In this document: positions 1 through 9,323 of the stretch, piece after piece
How positions within the stretch are numbered: the stretch's first letter is position 1
Layout of the letters: each line of letters opens with the position of its first letter
DNA from: Sphingomonas sp. IW22
Lineage (GTDB): Bacteria > Pseudomonadota > Alphaproteobacteria > Sphingomonadales > Sphingomonadaceae
Length of the DNA stretch: 64,000 nt
Reading direction: 5' to 3'
Assembly: GCF_041321155.1 (NCBI RefSeq)
Contig: NZ_JBGGWB010000001.1
Coordinates: forward strand, 682,001-746,000
Position numbers and translations under genes: made by a program
The notes under the pieces: model-generated
Databases searched by the model: none
The model's input: only the letters and a program-made list of their open reading frames with translations
What the model was told of the DNA's origin: nothing

Positions 1-231
1 ATCGTCCGCGATCAGCACCGGCTGGCGCGCATCGTCGCCGTCCCCAGCCTGAGCATGCGGCAGGAAGCTGTCGGGCGAATAGGTCCATAGCAGCCGGTCG
101 ATCGCCGCGCGCTGATCGGCATCGCCGCTGATCACCAACAGCCGCGCGCCGCCCGCCAGCACCTTTTCGGCGACCTGCGGCAGCGCGCGGTCAAGCGGGC
201 GCAGCGTCAGGTGGTAGAAATCGACCTGCAC
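1..231 (-). CDS. holC: DNA polymerase III chi subunit (HolC), partial
   Basis: This is the N-terminal part of a HolC-like protein whose C terminus lies beyond the left edge. The chi subunit links the clamp-loader complex to single-stranded DNA-binding protein at the replication fork. The visible 77 residues begin VQVDFYHLTLRPLDRALPQV and continue through a VLAGGARLLVI strand and a DRLLWTYSPDSFLPH segment, the usual chi pattern of LW-TY-SFLPH. The start is a GTG preceded by a G-rich Shine-Dalgarno stretch. It lies 19 bases after the pepA stop, so the two are probably one transcript; pepA-holC is a common pairing in proteobacteria. Confidence 0.85.
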   Translation of the reverse strand, partial: MQVDFYHLTLRPLDRALPQVAEKVLAGGARLLVISGDADQRAAIDRLLWTYSPDSFLPHAQAGDGDDARQPVLIADD

Positions 232-250
232 TGCCCCCGCCCCCGTTCGT

Positions 251-1708
251 TCAGCCTTCGGCCGTGTCGCGGACCAGACGGTCCAGCACGCGCACGCCGA
301 ATCCCGTCGCGCCCTTGTCATGGGTGCTGCCCGGCTTGTCGGCCCAGACCATGCCAGCAATATCCAGATGCGCCCAGCGCACGCCGTCATTGATATAGCG
401 CTTCAGGAACTGTGCCGCCGTAATCGAACCCGCGCCGCGCGGACCGACATTCTTCATGTCGGCAATCGGGCTGTCGATCAGCTTGTCATAAGCGGGCGAC
501 AGCGGGAAGCGCCACAGCGCGTCGCCGCTCACGCGGCTGGCGGCCAGCAATTCGTCAGCCAGCGAATCGTCATTGGCGAACAGGCCGCCATGCTCGTTGC
601 CTAGGCTGATGATCATCGCGCCGGTCAGCGTCGCCAGATCGACGATCGTCTTGGGCCGGTGCGTCTGCTGGACCCAGGTCAGCACGTCGCACAGCACCAG
701 CCGACCTTCGGCATCGGTGTTGATGACTTCGATGGTCTGGCCGGACATCGACGTCACCACGTCGCCGGGGCGCTGGGCATTGCCGTCGGGCATGTTTTCG
801 ACCAGCCCGACCACACCGATCACGTTCGCGCGCGCCTTGCGAAGCGCCAGCGCCTTCATCGCGCCGGCGACGGCACCCGCGCCGCCCATGTCCCACTTCA
901 TATCCTCCATGCCCGCGCCGGGCTTGAGGCTGATGCCGCCGGTGTCAAAGGTCACGCCCTTGCCCACGAACGCGATGTCGGGGTCGCCGTCCTCGCCCGT
1001 GCCGTTCCAGTGCATGGCCAGCACCCGCGCGTCGCGCACCGAACCCTGGCTGACGCCCAGCAACGCCCCCATGCCCAGCTCGCGCATCTGCGCTTCGTCC
1101 AGGATCGTCAGTTCGACGCCCAGTTCCTCAAGATGGCGGCAACGCTCAACGAAGCTTTCGGGATAGAGAATGTTGGGCGGCTCGGACACCAGCGTCCGCG
1201 TCAGTTCCAGCCCCTGCGTCAACGCGTCCACGTCGCGCCATGCGGCGTCGGTGTCCTGCGGCGCGCCGGCAATCTCGATCCGATCAAGCGTCGGCTTCTG
1301 CTTGTCGGTCAGGGTCGTGCGATAAATGTCGAAGCGCCAGCCGCGCTGCGCCGCCGCACCCGCCAGCCGCGCCGCCGCGCGCGGGGTCGCGCCCGCATCC
1401 GACAGGTCCACCGACAACGCGTCGATACCGGCCATCTGGAACCGGGCCACCAGCGCGCCGCCGGCCTTTTCCATGTCCGCCTCGTCCGCCTTGCCGACGC
1501 CCAGCAGGATCAGGCGGCCAATATTCTGTTCGCGCTGGACAAAGATCTCGACCATCGAGCCTGCCTCACCATCGAAACGCGCGGCGCCTGCCGCACCCTC
1601 TGCCAGCGCGCGCTCTGAGTCCGCCAGCTTCGGGGTGGCACCTGAAGGCACCGCAATGACGCGCGCGGCCAGATCGGGCGACGGGGTGGCGACAAACTCG
1701 ATTTTCAT
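251..1708 (-). CDS. pepA: Leucyl aminopeptidase (M17 family)
   Basis: Cytosolic two-metal aminopeptidase that removes N-terminal residues from peptides. It has about 485 residues, the normal M17 length. The C-terminal catalytic domain shows VGKGVTFDTGGISLKPG near residue 248 (metal-binding Lys and Asp) and the family signature NTDAEGRL near residue 330 (Asp/Glu metal ligands and catalytic Arg). I chose the ATG giving MKIEFVATPSPDL, because M17 proteins start with a short beta strand of this kind; an upstream in-frame ATG at 1750 would add 14 poorly typical residues. It is read divergently from lptD across about 190 bases and is followed closely by holC. Confidence 0.93.
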   Translation of the reverse strand: MKIEFVATPSPDLAARVIAVPSGATPKLADSERALAEGAAGAARFDGEAGSMVEIFVQREQNIGRLILLGVGKADEADMEKAGGALVARFQMAGIDALSVDLSDAGATPRAAARLAGAAAQRGWRFDIYRTTLTDKQKPTLDRIEIAGAPQDTDAAWRDVDALTQGLELTRTLVSEPPNILYPESFVERCRHLEELGVELTILDEAQMRELGMGALLGVSQGSVRDARVLAMHWNGTGEDGDPDIAFVGKGVTFDTGGISLKPGAGMEDMKWDMGGAGAVAGAMKALALRKARANVIGVVGLVENMPDGNAQRPGDVVTSMSGQTIEVINTDAEGRLVLCDVLTWVQQTHRPKTIVDLATLTGAMIISLGNEHGGLFANDDSLADELLAASRVSGDALWRFPLSPAYDKLIDSPIADMKNVGPRGAGSITAAQFLKRYINDGVRWAHLDIAGMVWADKPGSTHDKGATGFGVRVLDRLVRDTAEG

Positions 1709-1901
1709 GCGGAGGCGAACCTTTCCATCGTTGTCGTTGCGTTCGTGCAACCATCGGCGACACGATTCATTGTGCCCATCTAGGGATCAATGGCGCCCGG
1801 CAAAACCCGCGTCGATTGCGCGATGCCTTGTGCGATGCGATAGGGGCGGGTCTGCGCCGCGACACGACATGCCGGCGCCAAAGGGGACGAGATCGATTCG
1901 C

Positions 1902-4151
1902 ATGCGCCTGGCATTGTTGCGTACCGCCGCGCTGCCGCTGACGCTCGCCGCATGGGCGCCCGCGTTCGGACAGGAGCTTCAGGACCGGCCCATCGCGCCG
2001 CCGCCACCGCCGCCGGTGGTGGCCGAAACGCCGCGCGCCGACGACCAGATCGACTTCGCCGCCGACAATCTGGAATATGATTTCGAGGGTGAAGTCGTCA
2101 GCGCCGCCGGCGATGTCCGCCTGTTCCGGCAGGGCGAACGCCTGCGCGCCGACGCGGTGACGTGGAACCGCAAGACCGGGCAGGTGGTGGCAGAGGGCAA
2201 TATCGCCGTCACCAACCCCGAAGGCGACATTGCTTATGGCGACCGGATCGAGCTGACCGACACGCTGCGCGACGGCGTGATCAACAACATGCTGGTCGTG
2301 CTGGAACAGGGCGGCCGCATCGCCGCCAAACGGGGCGAGCGACAGGACGGCGGCGTGCTGCGCGTCACTCGTGCGGCCTATACCCCCTGCGCGGTCGAAA
2401 ACAGCGCCGGTTGTCCGAAGGAGCCGAGCTGGAAGATCACCGCCGCCGAGGTCGTCTATAATCCCGACCGCAAGCGCATCCGGTACAAGGGCGCGCGCGT
2501 CACGCTGTTCGGCCTGTCGCTGCCCCTGCCCGCGTTCAGCCACACCATCGGCGCCGATAATGCCCCCGGCCTGCTGGCGCCGCTGATTCGCATCAGCCGG
2601 GTGAACGGGGTCGAATTCGCCCTGCCCTATCACTTCGACCTGGGCACCAATCGCGACCTGACGCTGACGCCGCACGTGTTCACCGGCGCGCTGCCGATGG
2701 TCCAAGGCAATTACCGCGAATATAACAGCCTGGGCGCGTTCGAGGTCACCGGCTATGCCACCTATTCGCGGCGCAGCGACGATCTGATTACCGGAACCGG
2801 ACTGGCACCGGAGAGCGAAAATGCCTTTCGCGGCTATTTCGACGCGGTGGGCCGGGCACAGCTGGACCCGAATTGGACCGCGTTCGGATCGGTTCGGGTG
2901 GCGACCGACAAGACTTTCCTGCGGCGCTATGACATTTCGCGCGATGACCGGCTGCGCAGCAATATCGGTCTTCAGCGGATCAGCGAGAACAGCTATTTTT
3001 CGATTCAGGGCTGGGCCGTCCGGTCGCTGCGCCTGGACGACGCCGGACAGGTTCAGCCGATCGCGCTGCCCGAAATCGACTTTCGCCACCGCATGACCGA
3101 CCCGCTGCTGGGTGGGCGCGTGACGTTGCAGCTCAACAGCCTGGCCATTGCCCGCGACGGCGGACAGGATACGCAGCGCGCCTTTGCATCGGCGCTGTGG
3201 GAATTGCGGCGCATCACGAATTGGGGGCAGGAAGTCACCTTCAGCGCATTTGCCCGTGGCGACATCTATAACACCAACCAGACCGCCTTGACCGCGACCG
3301 AACTGTATCGCGGCGACGAAGGCGTGACTGCCCGCGGCATCGGTGCGGTGGCGGTCGACGTGAAATGGCCGTTCATCGGACAGGCCTTTGGCGGGGATCA
3401 GCGCATCACGCCGCGCGTTCAGGTGGTCGCCGCGCCGCATATCGAGAATCTGGCGATCCCGAACGAGGATGCGCGCGCGGTGGACCTTGAGGATTCCAAC
3501 CTGTTCGCGCTGAACCGTTTCCCCGGCTATGACCGGTTCGAGGATTCGACGCGCTTCACCTACGGCGTCGATTACGCGCTGGACCTGCCGGGCGTGTCGA
3601 TCAACGCCAATATCGGACAAAGCTATCGCCTGACCGACCGCCCCTCTCTTTTCCCGGAGGGAACGGGCCTGACCGATCGCTGGTCCGATTTCGTTGGCCG
3701 GACCGAGGTGCGCGTTGGGCAGTTCGTCGGCTTTACGCACCGCTATCGGCTGGACAAGGACGGGTTCGCAATCCGCCGCAACGAAGTCGACGCTACCGTC
3801 GGTTCGCGCAAGACCTATGCGCTTGTCGGCTATCTGCGCCTCAATCGCGACAATGATCAGCCGATCGAGGATCTGCGCGACCGCGAGGAGGTGCGGGTTG
3901 GCGGCCGTGTCGCCTTTGCGCGCTTCTGGTCGGTTTTCGGCTCCGCAACCGTGGACCTGACCGATACGGAAGAGGATCCGCTGTCCATCTCCGATGGCTT
4001 TGACCCCATCCGTCACCGGCTGGGCGTGCAATATGAGGATGACTGTGTGCGGCTGGGTGTCACCTGGCGCCGCGACTATCAGGACAATGGCGATGCGCGC
4101 GCCGGCAGCAGCTTCCTGCTGACGCTGGCATTGACGAACCTGGGGCGCTAA
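1902..4151 (+). CDS. lptD: LPS-assembly protein LptD
   Basis: Outer-membrane beta-barrel that, with LptE, inserts lipopolysaccharide into the outer leaflet. It has 749 residues. There is a signal peptide (MRLALLRTAALPLTLAAWAPAFG), a proline-rich spacer, an OstA/LptA-like beta-jellyroll domain (DQIDFAADNLEYDFEGEVV onward, roughly residues 45-150), then the LptD barrel with many aromatic alternating strands. Cysteines occur in YTPCAVENSAGCPKEPSW and near the C terminus in YEDDCVRLGV, consistent with the disulfides LptD needs. The ATG at 1902 has AAGGGGACGAG upstream. The order lptD-surA-pdxA-rsmA matches the conserved proteobacterial cluster. Confidence 0.94.
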   Translation: MRLALLRTAALPLTLAAWAPAFGQELQDRPIAPPPPPPVVAETPRADDQIDFAADNLEYDFEGEVVSAAGDVRLFRQGERLRADAVTWNRKTGQVVAEGNIAVTNPEGDIAYGDRIELTDTLRDGVINNMLVVLEQGGRIAAKRGERQDGGVLRVTRAAYTPCAVENSAGCPKEPSWKITAAEVVYNPDRKRIRYKGARVTLFGLSLPLPAFSHTIGADNAPGLLAPLIRISRVNGVEFALPYHFDLGTNRDLTLTPHVFTGALPMVQGNYREYNSLGAFEVTGYATYSRRSDDLITGTGLAPESENAFRGYFDAVGRAQLDPNWTAFGSVRVATDKTFLRRYDISRDDRLRSNIGLQRISENSYFSIQGWAVRSLRLDDAGQVQPIALPEIDFRHRMTDPLLGGRVTLQLNSLAIARDGGQDTQRAFASALWELRRITNWGQEVTFSAFARGDIYNTNQTALTATELYRGDEGVTARGIGAVAVDVKWPFIGQAFGGDQRITPRVQVVAAPHIENLAIPNEDARAVDLEDSNLFALNRFPGYDRFEDSTRFTYGVDYALDLPGVSINANIGQSYRLTDRPSLFPEGTGLTDRWSDFVGRTEVRVGQFVGFTHRYRLDKDGFAIRRNEVDATVGSRKTYALVGYLRLNRDNDQPIEDLRDREEVRVGGRVAFARFWSVFGSATVDLTDTEEDPLSISDGFDPIRHRLGVQYEDDCVRLGVTWRRDYQDNGDARAGSSFLLTLALTNLGR

Positions 4152-4229
4152 AGGCAGCGTTCAGGCATGCCGCGCTATCGCTGCGGCGAATGGACGGCGC
4201 GACAAGGCGCAAGACGAGGGTTTTCGGAT

Positions 4230-5570
4230 TTGGCTAGCAAGTGGAAGATGGTGGGCGCGGGACTCGCGGCCATGACGATCGCCGGTTTCGCGGTCGCGCA
4301 GACCGTCCCCGATCAGGCGCAATCGCCGGCCGCGGGCCTCAACCTGCCGGACAATCTCCAGATCTTCGGCAAGGCTGATCCCAATATCCGCAAGCCGACG
4401 GCGATCGTGAACGATTCGGTGATCACCGGCACCGATGTCGATCAGCGCATGAACATGATCACGGGCCTGCGCGGCCTGTCGATTCGCGATGAGGAGCGCG
4501 ATCAGCTGCGCCTTCAGGTGCTGCGCCAGCTGATCGACGAGACGCTGCAGATTCAGGAAGCGGCGAACAACGAAATCACCGTCACGCCGCAGGAAATCGA
4601 ACAGAGCTTCAATCGCGTGTCGCGCAATTTCCAGCGCACGCCCGAACAGCTCCGCACCTTCCTCACCCAGATCGGATCGTCCGAACGCTCGCTTAAACGC
4701 CAGATCGAGGGCGAGTTGGCATGGCAGCGCCTGCTCCAGCGACAGGTCCAGCCTTATGTCAATGTCGGCGAGGAAGAGGTGAAGTCGATCATCGACCGCC
4801 TTGAAGCCGCCAAGGGCACCGAAGAATATAATCTCCGCGAAATCTATCTGTCCGCTCCGCCCGAGCGACAGGCGGCGGTGGCTCAGTCGATGCAGGCAAT
4901 GATCGCCAAGATGCGAGAGGGGCAACCCTTCGACTATTTCGCCAGCAATTTCTCAGAAGCATCGACGCGCGCCGTCGGCGGCGATCTGGGCTGGGTCCGC
5001 CCGGCCATGATTCCCCAGCCCCTGGCACAGGCGGCAGCGGGCATGCAGGTCGGCCAGATCGCCGGCCCGATCGAGGTGCCGGGCGGCTATTCGCTGCTGT
5101 ATCTGGTCGACAAGCGCACCGTGCTGGGCGCCGATCCGCGCGACGCACGCCTCAGCCTGCGTCAGGTGTCGTTGAAATTCCCTGCCGGGCTGAACCAGAC
5201 ACAGCTTCAGGCTCGTGCCGCCGAATTCGCAAAGGCGACCCAGACGATCCAGGGTTGCGGCAATGTGCAGCAGGTCGCCCAGTCGATCGGTGCCGAAACC
5301 GTCGATAATGACTCGGTCCGCGTACGCGACCTGCCGCCCCAGCTTCAGGAAATCATCCTCAAGCTTCAGGTGGGTGAGGCGACGCCGCCCTTCGGCTCGC
5401 CCGAAGACGGTGTGCGCGTGCTGGTCCTGTGCGGTCGCGACGATCCGCAGCAAACGGCGCAGCCATCGGCGGAGCAGATTCAGGCCGGGCTGGAACAGGA
5501 ACGCGTGAACCTGCGTGCGCAGCGCATGTTGCGCGACCTGCGTCGCGACGCGATCATCGAGTATCGCTGA
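4230..5570 (+). CDS. surA: Periplasmic chaperone / peptidylprolyl isomerase SurA
   Basis: Periplasmic chaperone that escorts unfolded outer-membrane proteins, including LptD, to the Bam machinery. A signal-type N terminus (KWKMVGAGLAAMTIAGFAVAQ) is followed by a SurA_N chaperone module (IVNDSVITGTDVDQRMNMI). One clear parvulin domain lies at about residues 197-295 (EIYLSAPPE through GYSLLYLVDKR), and a second, degenerate rotamase-like domain reaches the C terminus. The start is uncertain: the TTG at 4230 has AGACGAGGG upstream; an ATG at 4248 and another at 4167 are also in frame. Its place directly after lptD and two bases before pdxA supports both function and co-transcription. Confidence 0.9.
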   Translation: MASKWKMVGAGLAAMTIAGFAVAQTVPDQAQSPAAGLNLPDNLQIFGKADPNIRKPTAIVNDSVITGTDVDQRMNMITGLRGLSIRDEERDQLRLQVLRQLIDETLQIQEAANNEITVTPQEIEQSFNRVSRNFQRTPEQLRTFLTQIGSSERSLKRQIEGELAWQRLLQRQVQPYVNVGEEEVKSIIDRLEAAKGTEEYNLREIYLSAPPERQAAVAQSMQAMIAKMREGQPFDYFASNFSEASTRAVGGDLGWVRPAMIPQPLAQAAAGMQVGQIAGPIEVPGGYSLLYLVDKRTVLGADPRDARLSLRQVSLKFPAGLNQTQLQARAAEFAKATQTIQGCGNVQQVAQSIGAETVDNDSVRVRDLPPQLQEIILKLQVGEATPPFGSPEDGVRVLVLCGRDDPQQTAQPSAEQIQAGLEQERVNLRAQRMLRDLRRDAIIEYR

Positions 5571-5571
5571 G

Positions 5572-6588
5572 ATGGCTATGGGCGGCCCCGATACCCGCCC
5601 CCTCGCCGTTTCGATGGGCGATCCTGCCGGGATCGGGCCGGAAATCATTGCAAAGGCATGGGCGGCGCGTGACGTTCACGCACTGCCGCCCATTTTCGCC
5701 ATCGGCGATCTGCGCGCCATCGAACGCGTCTGGCGCGGCCCGGTCGCGCGGATCGGCACGCCCGATGAGGCGGCGGCCGCCTTTCCCCACGCCCTGCCAG
5801 TCTTCGCGGTTTCGGACGAGGGGGACATCGTGCCCGGCCGCCCCGATGTGGACGGGGCGCGATGCGCGTTGAAAAGCCTTGAGCTGGCGATCAGTCTGAC
5901 CCAGGCGGGCGCCGCCTGTGGCATCGTCACCGGCCCGGTTTCAAAGGCGCAGCTTTATTCGATCGGCTTCAACTATCCCGGCCAGACCGAGTTCGTGGCG
6001 GACCGTTGCGGCATCGCACACGACAACACGGTAATGATGCTCGCCGGGCCCACACTGCGCGTGGTGCCGATCACCACCCATGTGCCGCTGTCTGAAATCG
6101 GCGGTCTGCTGACGATCGAACTGGTACTGGCCAAGGCGCGGGTGACCGCGCGCGGGCTGAAGCGCAATTTCGGGATCGAGCGCCCGCGTCTCGCCTTTGC
6201 CGGGCTGAACCCCCATGCGGGTGAAGGCGGCGCGCTGGGGCGTGAGGAGATCGACATTCTGGAACCCGCCATCGCCATGCTGCGCGATGAGGGGATCGAT
6301 GTTGTCGGCCCGATGGCGGCGGACACCATGTTCCATGCCCGCGCGCGCGCCGGTTATGACGCCGCAATCTGTTGTTATCACGATCAGGCGCTGATCCCGC
6401 TCAAGACGCTGCATTTCGATGAAGGCGTGAACATGACGCTGGGTCTGCCGGTGGTTCGCACCTCCCCCGACCATGGCACTGCATTTCCCATTGCGGGCAC
6501 CGATGTTGCCGAACCCGGCGCGATGATCGCGGCGATCCGCATGGCATCGCAGGCCGCGGTCCAGCGCCTGTTGTGCGATCCGGCATGA
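5572..6588 (+). CDS. pdxA: 4-hydroxythreonine-4-phosphate dehydrogenase
   Basis: Oxidises 4-phosphohydroxy-L-threonine in the DXP-dependent pyridoxal 5-phosphate pathway; cytosolic, NAD(P)- and metal-dependent. The 338-residue length is typical. Family hallmarks are [13 protein letters not shown] at the N terminus, TGPVSKAQL, the metal-site region [21 protein letters not shown], and [12 protein letters not shown] near residue 270. The ATG follows the surA stop by one base, and the gene's own stop overlaps the rsmA start in an ATGA, so translation is probably coupled. Confidence 0.95.
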   Translation: MAMGGPDTRPLAVSMGDPAGIGPEIIAKAWAARDVHALPPIFAIGDLRAIERVWRGPVARIGTPDEAAAAFPHALPVFAVSDEGDIVPGRPDVDGARCALKSLELAISLTQAGAACGIVTGPVSKAQLYSIGFNYPGQTEFVADRCGIAHDNTVMMLAGPTLRVVPITTHVPLSEIGGLLTIELVLAKARVTARGLKRNFGIERPRLAFAGLNPHAGEGGALGREEIDILEPAIAMLRDEGIDVVGPMAADTMFHARARAGYDAAICCYHDQALIPLKTLHFDEGVNMTLGLPVVRTSPDHGTAFPIAGTDVAEPGAMIAAIRMASQAAVQRLLCDPA

Positions 6589-7409
6589 GCGACGTCGTAG
6601 CACTGCCGCCGCTGCGTGAGGTCATTCGCACGCACGGCCTGACCGCCAGCAAGGCGCTGGGCCAGAACTTCCTGTTCGACGGCCAGTTGCTCGACCGGAT
6701 CGCGCGCATCCCCGGCAATCTGGCCGATGCCGAGGTGCTGGAGGTCGGCCCCGGCCCCGGCGGGCTGACCCGCGCGCTGCTGGCCGCGGGCGCACGCGTC
6801 ACCGCGATCGAGCGCGACCGGCGCTGCATCCCCGCACTGGCCGAACTGGGCGATGCCTATCCGGACCGCCTGCGCGTGATCGAGGGTGACGCGCTGGCCA
6901 TTGACCACAAAAGCCTGTTCGACGGCGCGCCGCATGTCGTCGCCAACCTGCCTTATAACGTCGGTACCGAATTATTCGTCGGCTGGCTCAGCGCGCCCTG
7001 GGCACCTTGGTGGCAAAGCCTGACGCTGATGTTCCAGCGCGAGGTCGCCGACCGCATCGTCGCGGCGGCGGGCAGCGATGCCTATGGCCGGCTGGCGGTG
7101 CTGGCGCAGTGGCGCTCGACCCCGCGCATCGCGATGCCCGTCCACCGCTCCGCCTTCACCCCGCCGCCAAAGGTCATGTCGGCGGTGGTGCATGTCGTGC
7201 CCAGCGAAGCACCCGACGGGGTGCGGCTGGCGACGCTGGAGCGGCTGACGGCGGCAGCATTCGGCCAGCGCCGCAAGATGCTCCGCACCAGCCTGAAGGC
7301 AATGCCCGGCGCGGTCGAGGCGGCGGAGGCGATCGGCATTGACCTGACCCGCCGCGCCGAAACCGTCAGCGTAGCGGAGTTCTGCGGCCTGGCCCGCGCG
7401 ATCGGGTGA
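6585..7409 (+). CDS. rsmA: 16S rRNA (adenine1518/1519-N6) dimethyltransferase
   Basis: KsgA/RsmA dimethylates two adjacent adenines in helix 45 of 16S rRNA late in 30S assembly, using SAM. The 274 residues contain [10 protein letters not shown], the SAM-binding motif [16 protein letters not shown] near residue 50, the acidic AIERD, and the catalytic NLPYNV near residue 119. The C-terminal helical domain carries [13 protein letters not shown]. The ATG overlaps the pdxA stop, so this is the last gene of the lptD-surA-pdxA-rsmA unit. No apaG/apaH follows here, unlike enterobacteria. Confidence 0.96.
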   Translation: MSDVVALPPLREVIRTHGLTASKALGQNFLFDGQLLDRIARIPGNLADAEVLEVGPGPGGLTRALLAAGARVTAIERDRRCIPALAELGDAYPDRLRVIEGDALAIDHKSLFDGAPHVVANLPYNVGTELFVGWLSAPWAPWWQSLTLMFQREVADRIVAAAGSDAYGRLAVLAQWRSTPRIAMPVHRSAFTPPPKVMSAVVHVVPSEAPDGVRLATLERLTAAAFGQRRKMLRTSLKAMPGAVEAAEAIGIDLTRRAETVSVAEFCGLARAIG

Positions 7410-7511
7410 TTGGGGTGTGGGTTTATAGACCTCGACCATCCGCTAACGCCCGAGTAGCGAACGAAGCGCAGAAACCGTATGACGAGGCGTCAAGCTAGAA
7501 GGATTCTGTAA

Positions 7512-7736
7512 ATGGACGGACGGAATGTCTTCGTTGGGGTGTCAGGCGCATTTTGGACTCTGACCTTCGCGCTAATGGGCTTCGTCTTATTCGTCGCGAG
7601 CGTGGGCGGGGAGCACCTCGTTCGGTTGATGCTTACCCTGACTGCAACATACTCGATCATCGGCGCCACTTATGGCGCATGGGCTGCGAGAAAGGCAGTT
7701 GCACGACTAAGGATAGGCCAACACCCTACGATCTAG
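7512..7736 (+). CDS. Small two-helix membrane protein, unknown function
   Basis: A 74-residue protein with two predicted membrane helices: VFVGVSGAFWTLTFALMGFV with the following LFVAS, and LMLTLTATYSIIGATYGAWA, ending in a basic tail (RKAVARLRIGQHPTI). A good ribosome site (AGAAGGA) lies upstream of the ATG. I do not recognise the family. It sits alone between rsmA and a transposase relic, and its base use is less GC-rich than the flanking core genes, which suggests an acquired or orphan gene. Confidence 0.55.
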   Translation: MDGRNVFVGVSGAFWTLTFALMGFVLFVASVGGEHLVRLMLTLTATYSIIGATYGAWAARKAVARLRIGQHPTI

Positions 7737-7823
7737 CACAAAGCGGAATGATCGCTTTCCGCCTTATCCTGTTGAAAAACTGGGCCTTGGGGTCGCGCTG
7801 AAATTCTGATTCACTTTTCGCAG

Positions 7824-9240
7824 GTGACTGAAGCCGGGCCGATGATGGGCGAGCGGACGGGGGCACACGAAGCGCCGTTCTACAGCTTCAACCCGGAGCG
7901 GCATGTGCCGCCGGATCATCTGCTATGCTCGATCGACCGGCACTTCAATCTGGCGGACATCAGCGAGCACCTGCGTCCATTCTACAGAGATACCAGACGG
8001 CCATCGGTCGATCCGGAACTCATGATCCGGATGCTGGTCATCGGCTATTAGATGGGCATCCGCTCGGAGCGCCGGTCGTGTGAGGAGGTGTATCTCAACC
8101 TGGCATATCGCCGGTTTTGCCGGCTGGGGCTGGGGGGCGATGTGCCTGACCATCCGACCTTCTCGAAGAACCGGCACGGCCGCTTCCGCGACAGCGATCT
8201 GCTGCGCGAGCAGTTCGAGATGACCGTGACGCGCTGCATTGCCAAGGGGCTGGTTGGCGGCCATGGCTTTGCGGTGGATGCGAGCCTGATCCGCGCCGAT
8301 GTCCATCGCCACAGCGGTCGGTGCCAGGCAAGGCAGGGCCGCCGCCTGAAGCGGTCGGCTGTGCGGTGGCTGAGTATCTGGAGTTGCTGGACGATGCCGC
8401 GTTCGGCGGCGCGACACCGAGCAGCCGCGCAAGCGGATCGACCTCACCGATCCAGCATCACGCTGGACTGCGGCGACGCGCGAGGCGGCCTTCTAGGCCT
8501 ACAGCACCAACTATCTGATCGACCTCGATCATACAATGGTCCTCGATGTCGAGGCTACGACCCCGGTGCGACAGGCCGAGGTGACCGCCCAGCGCCGGAT
8601 GATCGAGCGAACGCAGACGCGCTTTGACACCTGGCCCCAGTTCCTCGTCGTCGACGCCGCCTGTCGCTCGGCAGCCAACCCGGCCTGGCTGCTCGAGGAT
8701 ATGAGCATCGAGCCGAACATCCCCGCGTTCGACAAATCCACGCGCCACGATGGCAGCTTCGAGCGCGCCGACCTTATCTACGACCGTGACGACGACAGCT
8801 ACACCTGCCCGGTCGGCAACCGCCTGCGCCGGGCCAATCGCAACTTCAGCACGCCGCGCGATGGCGCCAACGAGGATGGATCGATCCCCTGTCGTGCGCG
8901 TCAACAGGACTACCAGGGTTGCGCCTTGCACCAGCGATGCACGCCCAACATGCCCGCTCGCAAGGTCAGGTGCTAAATCCACGAAAGCGCGCGTGAACTT
9001 GCCCGCGATATCGTCACTACCGACGCGTATCTCGTCTTAGGCCGCGAGCGCAAGAAGGTCGAGATGCCGTTCGCCCACCTCAAACGCATCCTCAAGCTGG
9101 ATCGCCTGCGCCTGCGCGGACCAAATGGCGCAAGAGACGAGTTCCACCTCGCCGCCGCAGTCCATAAGGCGCTAGAACTTTTGCAGAGCATAAAAACGGG
9201 GACGCAATCGCGCCCCCGTTCCGTTGTCTGCGACGGATAG
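7824..9240 (+). pseudogene. Decayed IS1182-family transposase
   Basis: Translating across frames recovers an IS1182-type DDE transposase: FYSFNPERHVPPDHLL, DPELMIRMLVIGY, FRDSDLLREQFE, NYLIDLDHTMVLDVEAT, and the C-terminal RERKKVEMPFAHLKRILK with DRLRLRGPNGARDEFHLAAA. It is broken by in-frame stops at 8049 (TAG), 8494 (TAG) and 8974 (TAA), and by two frameshifts, near 8320 and near 8430. It cannot make an active enzyme. No convincing terminal inverted repeats or target duplication were seen, so the ends given are those of the coding remnant. A second functional copy elsewhere would be needed for mobility. Confidence 0.85.
9195..9220 (-). terminator. Rho-independent terminator candidate, leftward
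   Basis: On the minus strand an 11-bp GC-rich stem with one mismatch (AACGGGGGCGC / GCGTCCCCGTT, loop GATT) is followed by a T tract. It lies about 100 bases downstream of the TonB-receptor stop, just past the 3' end of the transposase relic, so it could end the receptor transcript. Confidence 0.45.
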
Positions 9241-9287
9241 TTCGACGCCGTTCAGGGCAACGCCGACCCCCGACTGAACCGCTCCAC

Positions 9288-9306
9288 CGCCCGGTTGGAC
9301 CGGGCG
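9288..9306. other. Perfect stem-loop after the TonB-receptor gene
   Basis: CGCCCGGT and ACCGGGCG form an 8-bp perfect stem with loop TGG, just downstream of the receptor stop. There is no T tract on either strand, so it may be an mRNA 3' stabiliser or a pause hairpin rather than an intrinsic terminator. Confidence 0.4.
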
Positions 9307-9323
9307 CCGAAGGGAACATGCGG

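Noticed and set aside
1767..4031. Long minus-strand open frame opposite lptD
   Set aside because: It is the antisense shadow of a clear LptD gene, with no ribosome site or domain.
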